A stretch of 27,213 bases of DNA, taken from contig JAGSHJ010000002.1 of assembly GCA_023954595.1 (NCBI GenBank), forward strand, positions 1-27,213, read 5' to 3'. Source of the DNA: Bacteriovoracaceae bacterium (GTDB lineage: Bacteria > Bdellovibrionota > Bacteriovoracia > Bacteriovoracales > Bacteriovoracaceae). This document shows positions 1 through 7,917 of this stretch, one piece after another (the first letter of the stretch is position 1; every line of letters begins with the position of its first letter). The position numbers and the translations under genes were made by a program. The notes beneath the pieces are model-generated. The model was not told the origin of the DNA and searched no databases. It was given only the letters and a program-made list of their open reading frames with translations.

Positions 1-539
1 ATGGTGAATTTTGGAAAAGGGTTGATCCTACAGGCTTTGTCTCTCCTGAGAGAATAAACGCTGGAGTTCAAGGGCTGAACCAAGATTCAGAATGGATGAA
101 AACAAATCGTTTCTACTATTCATTTTTGCAAGCAAGAGCAGTTTTTGAAAACATAAACTATAAACTTGCCCTATTCTTTGACAACTATGACAAGGAGGCA
201 CAAAAGCTTCTTGCTGCATCTCTTTCACTGGAGCTTAAAGCCTTTTATTATGCCTCTGCTCTTCTTTTAATTGTTACGTGTATCTTTTTCTACCTAAGTA
301 TCAAAGGCAAACGAATAAAACGAAATGAAGAAGACATCTATTTTGAAAGATTTGTTAAAAAGCTAAAGAAGAAAAAAGTAATGGTTGATGAGTCGATGAA
401 TGAACAAGTGATCATAAATAGATGTTTGGATGCAGGACTATCAAACTATGCTCAATTTATGGAACACTATAGAGATATAAAATACAGAGGTAAACTTCAG
501 GCCCGAACTCAATTAGTGCAGGCCTTTAAAAAGCTCTAG
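1..539 (+). CDS. TgpA-like transglutaminase membrane protein, C-terminal fragment (5' end outside window)
   Basis: The reading frame is open from the left edge (first full codon at base 3), so the ATG at 96 is internal and not the start. The first residues read FWKRVDPTGFVSPERINAG. This matches the segment just after the catalytic core of TgpA/DUF3488 transglutaminase-like proteins, where W-x-R-x-DPT...PERI..G is characteristic. One transmembrane helix follows (FYYASALLLIVTCIFFYLSI, about bases 243-302). The rest is a basic cytoplasmic tail of about 75 residues, fitting the C-terminal region of this family. The catalytic Cys-His-Asp and N-terminal membrane helices would lie upstream. The stop codon overlaps the stop of the convergent hydrolase gene. 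Family members are membrane-anchored with a periplasmic transglutaminase-fold domain whose substrate is generally unknown. Confidence 0.75.
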   Translation, partial: GEFWKRVDPTGFVSPERINAGVQGLNQDSEWMKTNRFYYSFLQARAVFENINYKLALFFDNYDKEAQKLLAASLSLELKAFYYASALLLIVTCIFFYLSIKGKRIKRNEEDIYFERFVKKLKKKKVMVDESMNEQVIINRCLDAGLSNYAQFMEHYRDIKYRGKLQARTQLVQAFKKL

Positions 540-1660
540 TATGAGTTTGCTCGCCCCACACTTGTTGCAAGCTCACGAATCAGTTTTAGATAGCCCTTCT
601 TAGCTCTCTTCCAGTTAACTGCATGCACAGGATTTGATAGCACTATAAGATAAGTATCCAGTGTTGGGTCAATCCACATTGAAGTCCCTGTATAGCCTGT
701 ATGCCCAAAAGAAATGCCCCTAGAGAAGTACTCTCCAGATGGCTTCTCAGAATATCTACTAGTGATGTCAAAACCAAGTCCTCGATCACTATATGGAACT
801 TTTACTGTCATAGAACGAACTATACTTTCACTCAAAATCTCTTTTGAACAAAACTGCCCTTCATTTAAAAACATGCTTGCAAACTTTGCCAAATCCGTTG
901 CACTTGCAAAAAGACCTGCATGCCCGCCAATTCCTCCAAGGTGTCTTGAGGTTGGGTCATGAACCTCACCTAAAGCTTTATCACCACCGGTGGGAGCACA
1001 CTTTTGCTGACACTCAACAAGATTGTCCATAGGCCTAAAGCCACTACTATCCATTCCCAAAGGTCTTAGAATAAGTTTTGATATGGCCTTATCTAGTCCT
1101 TGCCCTTGAAGTGTTTCCAAAGCTTTTCCAAGCACTAGATAATTAACATCACTATAAACAAAGCTTGCTGGTTTAGATTTTGGATTAATAGCTAAAATTG
1201 ATTCCCATGCCTTATTTTGATCCAATTCATAAAAGCTAGATCGCACACTTGGTTGCATTCCAGACTGGTGTCTAAGAAGGTCTTCAAAAGTCAGCTTCTT
1301 TGTTTGAGCTCTTGAATACGAAGCTAGTACCGTTGACACTTTATCATGATGAGACAAATTCCTAGATTCAAGATCTTTTAACAATGCCGAGGCCGTGAAC
1401 ACTTTTGTAATCGATGCAAGATCAAAGATAGCATCCTTTTGCATCTTCATTTTTCCATCAATTGCCCCGTAGGCCTTATGGAGAGAAATAGAATCTCTGT
1501 GACCTACTAGAACAACAACACCTGGAATGTCGTAGACACCAAGATAGCTATTCACCATCGTGTCTATTTCCAACTCAAGGTCTTTGCTCATACCAGCATT
1601 ATATTCAAGACAGGCCAGTGCGCTCCAGCAAAATGTGGTGAGGATTAAAAGCATTTTCAT
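536..1660 (-). CDS. Secreted serine hydrolase, beta-lactamase/PBP4-like (family S12)
   Basis: This 374-residue protein has an N-terminal signal peptide (residues 1-16, ending ALA before Cys17; the lipobox is weak, so either signal peptidase could cut). The three catalytic motifs of the class C beta-lactamase / DD-peptidase / esterase group are visible: S83-I-T-K86 with the nucleophile and general base, Y169-S-D as the second motif, and H320-T-G in place of K-T-G. The stretch GGIGGHAGLFASATDLAKF (242-260) is typical of the subgroup of peptidoglycan-related serine hydrolases. Having HTG instead of KTG and YSD instead of YSN points to an esterase or peptidase rather than a true beta-lactamase. 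The start has an AAGG ribosome site about 8 bases upstream. It is divergent from a lytic transglycosylase gene, which suggests a cell-wall role, though the substrate cannot be read from sequence. Confidence 0.85.
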   Translation of the reverse strand: MKMLLILTTFCWSALACLEYNAGMSKDLELEIDTMVNSYLGVYDIPGVVVLVGHRDSISLHKAYGAIDGKMKMQKDAIFDLASITKVFTASALLKDLESRNLSHHDKVSTVLASYSRAQTKKLTFEDLLRHQSGMQPSVRSSFYELDQNKAWESILAINPKSKPASFVYSDVNYLVLGKALETLQGQGLDKAISKLILRPLGMDSSGFRPMDNLVECQQKCAPTGGDKALGEVHDPTSRHLGGIGGHAGLFASATDLAKFASMFLNEGQFCSKEILSESIVRSMTVKVPYSDRGLGFDITSRYSEKPSGEYFSRGISFGHTGYTGTSMWIDPTLDTYLIVLSNPVHAVNWKRAKKGYLKLIRELATSVGRANSY

Positions 1661-1734
1661 AGCGCCTTAGTACAATAATATTCCGATTCTGACAAAGATT
1701 GGATTGCTGATTCGTATTAGCTTTTCTTAGGCCC

Positions 1735-1760
1735 TAAATAAAGTCAGTGACTTTTATTTA
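1735..1760. promoter_or_regulatory. Operator-like inverted repeat between two cell-wall genes
   Basis: AAAGTCA-G-TGACTTT (1740-1754) is a perfect 7-bp palindrome with a one-base centre. It is extended by TAAAT on the left and TATTTA on the right, so the whole dyad is nearly symmetric. The one-base centre cannot form an RNA hairpin of that size, so it looks like a DNA site for a dimeric regulator. It sits about 75 bases upstream of the serine hydrolase start and about 160 upstream of the transglycosylase start. Confidence 0.4.
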
Positions 1761-1787
1761 CTTAAAGAACTTCATGCACACAGATAA

Positions 1788-1816
1788 TTGGCAACACGCC
1801 CATGGCCTTGTTTAGT
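1788..1816 (+). promoter_or_regulatory. Candidate sigma70-type promoter for the lytic transglycosylase
   Basis: TTGGCA (1788-1793) and TTTAGT (1811-1816) are separated by 17 bases, upstream of the gene at 1922. The match is 5/6 and 4/6 to consensus. It would give a leader of about 100 bases. Sequence match only. Confidence 0.3.
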
Positions 1817-1921
1817 CCTATGCCCAAGCTGCTGAAACTAGATGTTCAAAAAAAATAATTAGTACAACGCTCGGGAGCGCCTGAGAATGGGTACATACCA
1901 AAATTGTCAAAAGGCAGAATC

Positions 1922-2974
1922 ATGAACGCTGTGGAAAAATTCTTAACCGTAGGTGCGGCAGTTGTATTCACATCTTGCGCAGGCCCTACAAATCCATTTG
2001 GATCCCACGTTTGGCTTCTGTCAGAATTTAAGACAAACGGCCAAGGACTAAGTCATCACGCCGCTATCGAAACCTATCCAAAAAGACAGGTCTATCACAC
2101 CCCTTTTGATTTGGTGCTCAACATTCAAGATGATGAGTACATCCCAAAAACCTTTCGTTACGAGATTCTCCATAACGGTAAAAGGATTGAGAGATGGTGG
2201 AAAAGTGAGAAGATAACCTTCAACCCTCAAAACCCAAAAAAGGCGCAGATTACATTTGAGAACCTCTCTTTATTGCCTGGCAGAAAAAATGAAATAACCT
2301 TCCTTTACTATAGAGACAAAAACGCTGCACCAGTGGCCTACAAGTTTCTTCCCCCTCATTGCCCCCTTAGGGCCAACAGACAGATTGCTAGCATCAATCC
2401 CTTTGAACCAAAAAACATAGATATTCCAAGCATTGAAGACATTGCTTCTAGAAATAAGATTAATCCATCTCTTCTTGCGGCCTTAGTTGCCCAAGAGAGC
2501 TCGTTTAATCCCCTCGCACTAAGTTGGGCCAAGGCCCTTGGTCTCACCCAAGTAACACCAATTGCTAATAAAGAAATTATCCGCCAACGCCCAGATTGGA
2601 AATACGACAAGGATGTAGAGAAGTTAAACTTCCTTCAACTTAAAACAAGTATCCTAACCAATAGGATAACTAAGAAACAAGACTGGCGACTAGATGAAGC
2701 AAAGTCCCTTGAAGGTGGCAGTGTCTATTTAAACCTTCTTGGGGAGTATTGGACTAAACCTAATGCTAAGGAAGTTCTCCAAAGAAGCTTCAGTGAAGAA
2801 TCCGCTCCATTAACTGACATTTTACTCGCAAGCTACAATTCAGGCGCCTACAGAGTGAAAAAAGCAATCATCAGAAATAAAGAAAAATGGCTTGAGAGCA
2901 AAGAGCTCAAAGAGGCCAGAAAATATGTAATGAATATTAAAAGTTACTGTCACGCTTTTACAGCTAAAAATTAA
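1922..2974 (+). CDS. Lytic transglycosylase lipoprotein (SLT domain)
   Basis: The protein is 350 residues from the ATG at 1922, which has AAAAGG at 1909-1914 with a 7-base spacer; a TTG at 1904 lies in frame but has no such site. A lipoprotein signal ends at Cys19 (VFTSC, a slightly unusual lipobox with Phe at -3). Residues about 60-140 look like an all-beta, Ig-like domain. The C-terminal SLT domain carries motif ESSFNP with catalytic Glu192, GLTQVTP as the counterpart of the usual GLMQ.MP, and ASYNSG (303-308) as the AYNAG motif. Family members cleave peptidoglycan glycan strands to 1,6-anhydromuramyl ends, here probably from the periplasmic face of the outer membrane. The stop is 9 bases before the PilZ gene, so the two are probably co-transcribed. 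Confidence 0.88.
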   Translation: MNAVEKFLTVGAAVVFTSCAGPTNPFGSHVWLLSEFKTNGQGLSHHAAIETYPKRQVYHTPFDLVLNIQDDEYIPKTFRYEILHNGKRIERWWKSEKITFNPQNPKKAQITFENLSLLPGRKNEITFLYYRDKNAAPVAYKFLPPHCPLRANRQIASINPFEPKNIDIPSIEDIASRNKINPSLLAALVAQESSFNPLALSWAKALGLTQVTPIANKEIIRQRPDWKYDKDVEKLNFLQLKTSILTNRITKKQDWRLDEAKSLEGGSVYLNLLGEYWTKPNAKEVLQRSFSEESAPLTDILLASYNSGAYRVKKAIIRNKEKWLESKELKEARKYVMNIKSYCHAFTAKN

Positions 2975-2983
2975 GGAGAGATC

Positions 2984-3685
2984 ATGAAAACCAAACCACT
3001 ATTCTTCACGGTCATGCCTGCAATATTTTTGATGCTAGCACTTGCTCTACCAGTGCAGATTGCATTGATCTATCAGATTAACATTTTTGATCTCACAGGA
3101 ATTTTCTCTAAACTCACCCCATTAAATATCTGCTTGATGGGAATGTTTGCTTGGGTATCCTTTGCAACATTCAAATATGATAAAAGCTTATTCGTTCTGC
3201 TTCCGTTCGTTAATCTTGCGGTCTTTGTGAATAACTACGTTGTAGGATCATTTGGAGAAGATTTTAGTATTTTTGAAACCACAGTGGGTTCCACCGCATT
3301 TCTAGCACTGAGTGTCAGTTTTTACTCAAAAAGTATTTACCGCGTCTTTAATGAACAAAACTATAGGTGGTGGTTAAGTGTTCCTCGTAAAAAGCTAAGC
3401 GTTCCTCTGACCATCCATACAAGTGCCAACACTATAAAGACAAAAAGTTTCGACGTATCTGAAACCGGCATCTTTGCAATTACAGATAATGAGTTTGGCC
3501 TTTTTAAAACAGCGAAGAATCAAGAGATTGAACTGAGCATCCATCTCAATGACAAAATACTGCAGTGCAAAGGGAAAATTGTTCGAAAATCACTTCAAAA
3601 AGGAGCTTATCCCGAAGGAGTTGGAATACAATTTTCACAAGTCGATGGCCAACTACCAATTTGGCTCGAGTCCCAAGCAGCCTAA
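2984..3685 (+). CDS. Membrane protein with C-terminal PilZ-like domain
   Basis: This 233-residue protein has about four membrane helices in its first half (near 7-31, 46-62, 66-88, 98-114) and a cytosolic PilZ-like beta-barrel from about 125 onward. The signature D157-V-S-E-T-G162 matches the (D/N)xSxxG c-di-GMP motif, and the end (KGKIVRKS..., GVGIQFSQ) follows the PilZ pattern. The upstream RxxxR motif is degenerate: R135 is followed by Ser where the second Arg is expected. c-di-GMP binding is therefore uncertain. GGAGAG directly follows the stop of the transglycosylase gene and serves as the ribosome site, so the pair forms an operon. A role in coupling c-di-GMP to envelope behaviour is inference. 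Confidence 0.75.
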   Translation: MKTKPLFFTVMPAIFLMLALALPVQIALIYQINIFDLTGIFSKLTPLNICLMGMFAWVSFATFKYDKSLFVLLPFVNLAVFVNNYVVGSFGEDFSIFETTVGSTAFLALSVSFYSKSIYRVFNEQNYRWWLSVPRKKLSVPLTIHTSANTIKTKSFDVSETGIFAITDNEFGLFKTAKNQEIELSIHLNDKILQCKGKIVRKSLQKGAYPEGVGIQFSQVDGQLPIWLESQAA

Positions 3686-3695
3686 ATTCTAAGCC

Positions 3696-3721
3696 GCACA
3701 GCGTTTTCTATGGCGCTGTGC
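3696..3721 (+). terminator. Hairpin after the PilZ gene, possible weak terminator
   Basis: GCACAGCG (3696-3703) and CGCTGTGC (3714-3721) form a perfect 8-bp stem with a 10-base loop, starting 10 bases after the PilZ stop codon. No T-tract follows, so it may act as an mRNA 3'-end stabiliser or need a factor for termination. Confidence 0.45.
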
Positions 3722-3819
3722 ACCCAAACCTTAAGTTGCGTTAAAGTTGATAAAAACCTTTCACAAATCCGTTCATATCGCTATGCTTTATATGATTGCA
3801 ACTACATAAAGGAGTATGA

Positions 3820-5187
3820 ATGGAACAATTGGAAGCATGGACCGGTGCGTTCGTGGGAATGGTTTGGAGTTTACCTCTAATCGTCCTACTTGTTGGAGCA
3901 GGTGTAATTTTCTCCCTGTATTTCGGTTTCCCTCAATTAACAATGATCAAACACGCAATTGACATCGTGCGTGGTAAATTTGATGACCCTAATGATCCGG
4001 GTGAGATCTCTCACTTTCAGGCGTTGACTACTGCATTGTCCGCTACTGTTGGTCTCGGAAATATTGCAGGGGTTGCCGTGGCCATTGCCGCAGGTGGACC
4101 TGGTGCGGTTTTCTGGATGTGGCTAACCGGCTTCATTGGTATGTGTACCAAATTTACTGAAGTTACATTGGCACTTAAATATAGAACAAAAGGTGAAACC
4201 GGCCATATGCACGGTGGACCGATGTTCGTTATTAAAAATGCACTAAGCTCAAAGTTTCAGTGGCTTGGTTGGTTATATGCTTTCTTTACTATTCTAAGTT
4301 CATTTGGTGCAGGGAACATGTTCCAGTCAAACCAAATGGCATCAATTATTAACCACTCTACTGGTGTTCCTACTTGGGTATCAGGACTAATTTTTGCTGG
4401 TTTGGCATTTGTAGTTCTTATCGGTGGTATTACTAGAATCGCTCAAGTTACTTCTAAGCTAGTACCTGCCATGGTTGTTCTATATCTTGGTGGTGCTCTT
4501 TACGTAATCCTAATTAACTATGCAAAAGTACCTGCAATGTTTGCAGATATCTTTACTCACGCTTTCACAGGGCATGCGGCAACGGGTGCGTTTGCGGGTG
4601 TTGTTGTTAAAGAAGTTATTATGCAAGGTGTTCGACGTGCGACATTCTCCTCAGAGGCCGGTATGGGTTCTGCAGCAATGGCCCACGCGGCAGCAAAGTC
4701 TTCTCCAATTCAAGAAGGTATCGTTTCTCTTCTAGAGCCACTAGTTGATACAATTATCGTTTGTACAATTACAGCACTAGCACTTTTGATCACAGACGCA
4801 TGGACTATTCCAGGTGTTGAAGGTTCAGAGATGACAGCAAGAGCATTCTCTTTGGGAATGGGACCTATTGGTAGATGGATTGTAACAATCGTTGTTACCA
4901 TGTTTGCCTTCTCCACTTTGATCTCTTGGTCATACTATGGAGAGCAGGGTGTAACATTCATCTTTGGTGAAAAAGCTATTCCAGTTTACAGATACGTATT
5001 TGTTGGATTTGTTTTCTTGGGAGCAATTGCTCAACTTACTGTTGTTCTAAATCTCTCTGATGGGGTTTATGGACTTCTGGCACTGCCAAACATCATTGCA
5101 TGTTTCATATTGATGCCTAAGGTGAAAAGAACTCTTGTTGAATACAAAAACAAACTTAAAAACGGTGAAATCAAAGCGTTTAAATAA
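3820..5187 (+). CDS. Sodium:alanine symporter family (AgcS) amino-acid carrier
   Basis: The 455-residue protein is hydrophobic throughout with about ten or more membrane helices, the usual size for this family. Diagnostic stretches are GLGNIAGVAVAIAAGGPGA followed by FWMW (near 75-100), the KFTEVTLALKYR segment that follows, and FSSEAGMGSAAMAHAAA (about 271-290). The carrier brings alanine or glycine into the cytoplasm with Na+. The start has AAAGGAG at 3808-3814. An overlapping ATG at 3816 is out of frame. The gene stands alone with a strong terminator behind it. The exact substrate cannot be fixed from sequence. Confidence 0.93.
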   Translation: MEQLEAWTGAFVGMVWSLPLIVLLVGAGVIFSLYFGFPQLTMIKHAIDIVRGKFDDPNDPGEISHFQALTTALSATVGLGNIAGVAVAIAAGGPGAVFWMWLTGFIGMCTKFTEVTLALKYRTKGETGHMHGGPMFVIKNALSSKFQWLGWLYAFFTILSSFGAGNMFQSNQMASIINHSTGVPTWVSGLIFAGLAFVVLIGGITRIAQVTSKLVPAMVVLYLGGALYVILINYAKVPAMFADIFTHAFTGHAATGAFAGVVVKEVIMQGVRRATFSSEAGMGSAAMAHAAAKSSPIQEGIVSLLEPLVDTIIVCTITALALLITDAWTIPGVEGSEMTARAFSLGMGPIGRWIVTIVVTMFAFSTLISWSYYGEQGVTFIFGEKAIPVYRYVFVGFVFLGAIAQLTVVLNLSDGVYGLLALPNIIACFILMPKVKRTLVEYKNKLKNGEIKAFK

Positions 5188-5193
5188 CACTTC

Positions 5194-5223
5194 AAGCGAG
5201 GCCTTCGGGTCTCGCTTTTTTTT
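5194..5223 (+). terminator. Intrinsic terminator of the symporter gene
   Basis: AAGCGAGGCC-TTCG-GGTCTCGCTT forms a 10-bp stem (one G-T pair) closed by a stable TTCG tetraloop, then an uninterrupted run of T to 5223. The T-run ends inside the stop codon of the convergent metalloprotease gene (5222-5224). No A-run precedes the stem, so it should work on the plus strand only. Confidence 0.92.
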
Positions 5224-6604
5224 ACCTACAATTTAGGTTCTCAAGCTCTTCTTCCATAAGATCTGACTCAGGCGCTAAACTCTCAATCAATTGACATGTA
5301 AAACTCAATGGACGTCCACCAGCATAACTTTTTACACGTGCTGCAAGTAAACTATAGGCCTTAACAAGATAGCCTTCTCCGCCAAGGTGAGCGAAGTTTC
5401 TATGATTCTTACGAAGATCCGTAAGCCAATTAAGAATGATTCCAAGTTTTTGTGAGCTTGTTAAACGATATCTTTTCATGAGCCTCTCAGAGACTGATGA
5501 GAAAACTGCCCCTACGGTGTGAATTGATTTAAAGTTTGGTCTAAGACAGCTTCCTAAAATGGCAGATTCGCCTCCAAACATCACATCCAAAACATCTCTA
5601 GTGAATAGTTTTGAGGTGTTGTCAGCAAAAACAGGGGAGCCTACTTCCCTATTTTTTTCCATACATACAACGTTATTAAGTCCTCTCTCAGCACCATCGA
5701 GTGTGTAGTAAGCAATTAGATCAGCAAAGCCTTCATTGAGTGAAGATAGTACATCGCCTACGTTCATATTGCTCAGGCTTTGAACATCATTTGCCGCTAA
5801 AGATTTACTTTTTCCAAAGCAACCAGAATGACTAGGGCTTAATTCTCCTGACACCTGGCCCATAAGAGTGTGAAACACATGATGGCCGTATTCATGTGAG
5901 CCAACCATAGGCACTTCCCATAGAGGGACATTGCCAAATCCAGCGCCTTCACGACTCTCCTCACTTTGTGGAAGAAAGACAATCGAACTCATACTTGGGA
6001 TATAATAAGCATTGTCTGTTATGCGGGAATCTTCTTGAATAACCTCTTCATTTGTCTCTACGATTTGTCGTTCAATAGTATAGGGAGCGATATAGAGACC
6101 GATTGGTTTTTGAGAGTTAAAGCCAACATTAGCAAGTCTTGAAATTGTTTTATTGATAGAATAGTTCGCTGATAGTGAGGCGTTTTCATAACTGTATCGC
6201 TGATAACTTTTAACCCCAGGACAAATTGACATGGCCTTGGGTGCTTGAGTTGTCACAAATTCAAGACCTACCAATTCTCCACCTCTAAAACTCCTTTTAA
6301 GCATCATCTTTGCGTCATAATAGGTATCAGAGATTCCATTTGAGTTTCTAAGCCTATTTCCAGAGATAGAGTCTTCCATATCAAGGTTTCTCTTTAAGAG
6401 TCTTCCTTGAAGAAATTGAATGAGATTAAAGTATGGAGTTTCGCTTTCGGCCTCTGGGCCTTCGCAAGTGGTGTATTCTTTAAAAAGCTCAATTGGTGAG
6501 CGATTGACGTTATTTATAAAGACGCCACGCTTTGTGGTGGTGGAGCTCTTTTGGCCGCAGGATACAATAAGCATCATGAATGTGGTTAACAACAGACTTC
6601 TCAT
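5222..6604 (-). CDS. Lipoprotein zinc metalloprotease (gluzincin-like)
   Basis: The protein is 460 residues from the ATG at 6604, which has GGGAG at 6610-6614; the frame also allows a TTG at 6619 but without a good site. A textbook lipoprotein signal ends LIVSC with Cys16. The zinc motif H237-E-Y-G-H241 sits after a hydrophobic lead-in, and N290-E291-G-F-A-D about 50 residues later fits the third ligand (Glu) of thermolysin-type gluzincins. The rest is not recognisable to me and has several Cys that could form disulfides. It is expected in the periplasm or on the cell surface and anchored by lipid. The substrate is unknown; digestion of foreign or envelope protein is possible. No adjacent gene suggests a partner. 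Confidence 0.78.
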   Translation of the reverse strand: MRSLLLTTFMMLIVSCGQKSSTTTKRGVFINNVNRSPIELFKEYTTCEGPEAESETPYFNLIQFLQGRLLKRNLDMEDSISGNRLRNSNGISDTYYDAKMMLKRSFRGGELVGLEFVTTQAPKAMSICPGVKSYQRYSYENASLSANYSINKTISRLANVGFNSQKPIGLYIAPYTIERQIVETNEEVIQEDSRITDNAYYIPSMSSIVFLPQSEESREGAGFGNVPLWEVPMVGSHEYGHHVFHTLMGQVSGELSPSHSGCFGKSKSLAANDVQSLSNMNVGDVLSSLNEGFADLIAYYTLDGAERGLNNVVCMEKNREVGSPVFADNTSKLFTRDVLDVMFGGESAILGSCLRPNFKSIHTVGAVFSSVSERLMKRYRLTSSQKLGIILNWLTDLRKNHRNFAHLGGEGYLVKAYSLLAARVKSYAGGRPLSFTCQLIESLAPESDLMEEELENLNCR

Positions 6605-6609
6605 TAAAA

Positions 6610-6614
6610 CTCCC
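6610..6614 (-). promoter_or_regulatory. Ribosome binding site deciding the metalloprotease start
   Basis: GGGAG on the minus strand, 5 bases before the ATG at 6604. It argues for that ATG over the in-frame TTG at 6619. Confidence 0.65.
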
Positions 6615-6667
6615 GACAACCAACTTTAACGGCCCTTTGTGTCTGGGAGAAGCATACTTAAGTTTTG

Positions 6668-6673
6668 TATAAT
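6668..6673 (+). promoter_or_regulatory. Consensus -10 element upstream of the small membrane gene
   Basis: A perfect TATAAT at 6668-6673 lies 59 bases before the ATG at 6733. No convincing -35 hexamer is found 16-18 bases upstream, so this is a candidate only. Confidence 0.3.
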
Positions 6674-6732
6674 ATTTACATCACTAAAACAGTGAAAAAG
6701 CATGGTTGTCGAAGTGTTAACAAAGCTGGATA

Positions 6733-7071
6733 ATGTCTTCTATGAATAAAACACTCTTGTATTTAAAGTTTTCCTATAAATTTTTCATGGTTGTCTTCAT
6801 GTTCACAACACTTCCATTCTTGGCAATAAGAATGAGTGGATTTGATCTAAAAGAGCTTCCATTTATGTTTATTGCCCTAGTTGGCCTTGTTAAGTTCTTT
6901 CTTGTTAAGTCACAAGACACAGCATCAGTTGCCCATATAGTGAAGGCCAAAACAAACAGAAACTTATCAAAGCAAGAACTGGTGGATCTGAGTGCTGATT
7001 ATAAGAATTCACAAGATATAGCTTTATTGATTAATGCGGCCGCCATCTTTATTTTAAATATTGTGATCTAA
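6733..7071 (+). CDS. Small hypothetical membrane protein
   Basis: I do not recognise this 112-residue protein. It has two clear hydrophobic segments (about 17-32 and 40-58), a polar basic stretch (59-92) and a hydrophobic C-terminus (96-112), so three membrane spans are likely. The start is uncertain: ATG 6733 has only a weak GGA upstream, and an ATG at 6742 is a possible alternative. Its stop is separated by two bases from the stop of the convergent SDR gene. Confidence 0.6.
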   Translation: MSSMNKTLLYLKFSYKFFMVVFMFTTLPFLAIRMSGFDLKELPFMFIALVGLVKFFLVKSQDTASVAHIVKAKTNRNLSKQELVDLSADYKNSQDIALLINAAAIFILNIVI

Positions 7072-7073
7072 AT

Positions 7074-7766
7074 TCAATCCACATAGATCATCTTCTTTGT
7101 CATGCCGCCATCGATTACGATGTTCTGTCCATTGATAAATCTCGCTTTCTCACTTACCAAGAAAAGACAAAGATTTGCGACATCTTCTGGAGCACCCACA
7201 CGGCCACTGGGATGCTGATTATTAGCACTGTCTGAGACCTCATCGGAGGTGATCCAACCAGGACTTATACAATTCACGTTAACATCCGGTGCGAAGGAAT
7301 TCATTAGAGCGTGGGTTAAACTATTCAGTGCACCCTTACAAGCAGCGTATGCCTCATTATTTGGCTCACTCATCAAAGAGCGAGTTGATGAGATATTAAC
7401 AATGCTGCCTTTTGAGTCTCTGAGTTTTTTTGCTAAAAAATTCGAAAGCGTGAAGGCCGCGGATAGATTGGTATTTAGCATTTTGTTCCAATGCTGAAGC
7501 TTTACCGTACCAATTTGTGAATTGGTTGGATTAGAGATTCCAGCATTATTTATTAATACATCCACCTTCTTAATAGACTCACATGCCCTTAAGATTTCTT
7601 CAGGTTTTTCCAAATCACATGGAATGTATTCACAGTTGCTAGGTAACACTGAGGGGGAGGCCTTATCTAGCCCTATTACACTGGCCCCTTCACCAGAAAA
7701 AGCTTGTACCAAGGCCTTGCCAATAAGCCCGGAAGACCCTGTAATAATGACGATTTTATTCTGCAT
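7074..7766 (-). CDS. Short-chain dehydrogenase/reductase (SDR), FabG-like
   Basis: This 230-residue classical SDR has the Rossmann glycine motif TGSSGLIG (9-16), NNAG (73-76), Asn100, the ISS strand (125-127) and catalytic Y140-x-x-x-K144, followed by the ISPG (167-170) and NGQNIVIDGGM (212-222) segments. Asp34 at the end of the second beta strand suggests NAD(H) rather than NADP(H) preference. It should oxidise or reduce a hydroxyl or keto group on a small molecule; the substrate is not evident. GGGAGCG lies 7 bases before the ATG. It is monocistronic and divergent from the outer-membrane protein gene. Confidence 0.88.
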   Translation of the reverse strand: MQNKIVIITGSSGLIGKALVQAFSGEGASVIGLDKASPSVLPSNCEYIPCDLEKPEEILRACESIKKVDVLINNAGISNPTNSQIGTVKLQHWNKMLNTNLSAAFTLSNFLAKKLRDSKGSIVNISSTRSLMSEPNNEAYAACKGALNSLTHALMNSFAPDVNVNCISPGWITSDEVSDSANNQHPSGRVGAPEDVANLCLFLVSEKARFINGQNIVIDGGMTKKMIYVD

Positions 7767-7869
7767 AACACGCTCCCAATAAAATACTTTAGATCGTAAA
7801 GATTCCTTATAAAAACAATTGGCCTATAAAAGCCTTACACTCTGAAATGAAGGTTAATTCTGCCCATCA

Positions 7870-7897
7870 TTGTTTCGCTAAACAAATAAAGTAAAAT
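7870..7897 (+). promoter_or_regulatory. Weak candidate promoter for the outer-membrane protein gene
   Basis: TTGTTT (7870-7875), 16 bases, TAAAAT (7892-7897). The -35 is poor and the resulting leader would be very short, so confidence is low. Confidence 0.22.
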
Positions 7898-7917
7898 TTA
7901 ATGGTGGAGAATTACTC

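Noticed and set aside
536..1660. Calling the serine hydrolase an antibiotic-resistance beta-lactamase
   Set aside because: HTG replaces KTG and the second motif is YSD; these fit peptidase/esterase relatives better than true beta-lactamases.
1889..1900. CGCTCGGGAGCG (about 1868-1880) as a terminator or riboswitch stem
   Set aside because: Only 4-5 pairs with a tiny loop, no T-tract and no conserved riboswitch core.
3736..3800. Promoter for the symporter gene
   Set aside because: A TATGAT -10-like element is present near 3791, but no -35 hexamer has an acceptable spacing; I could not support a specific site.
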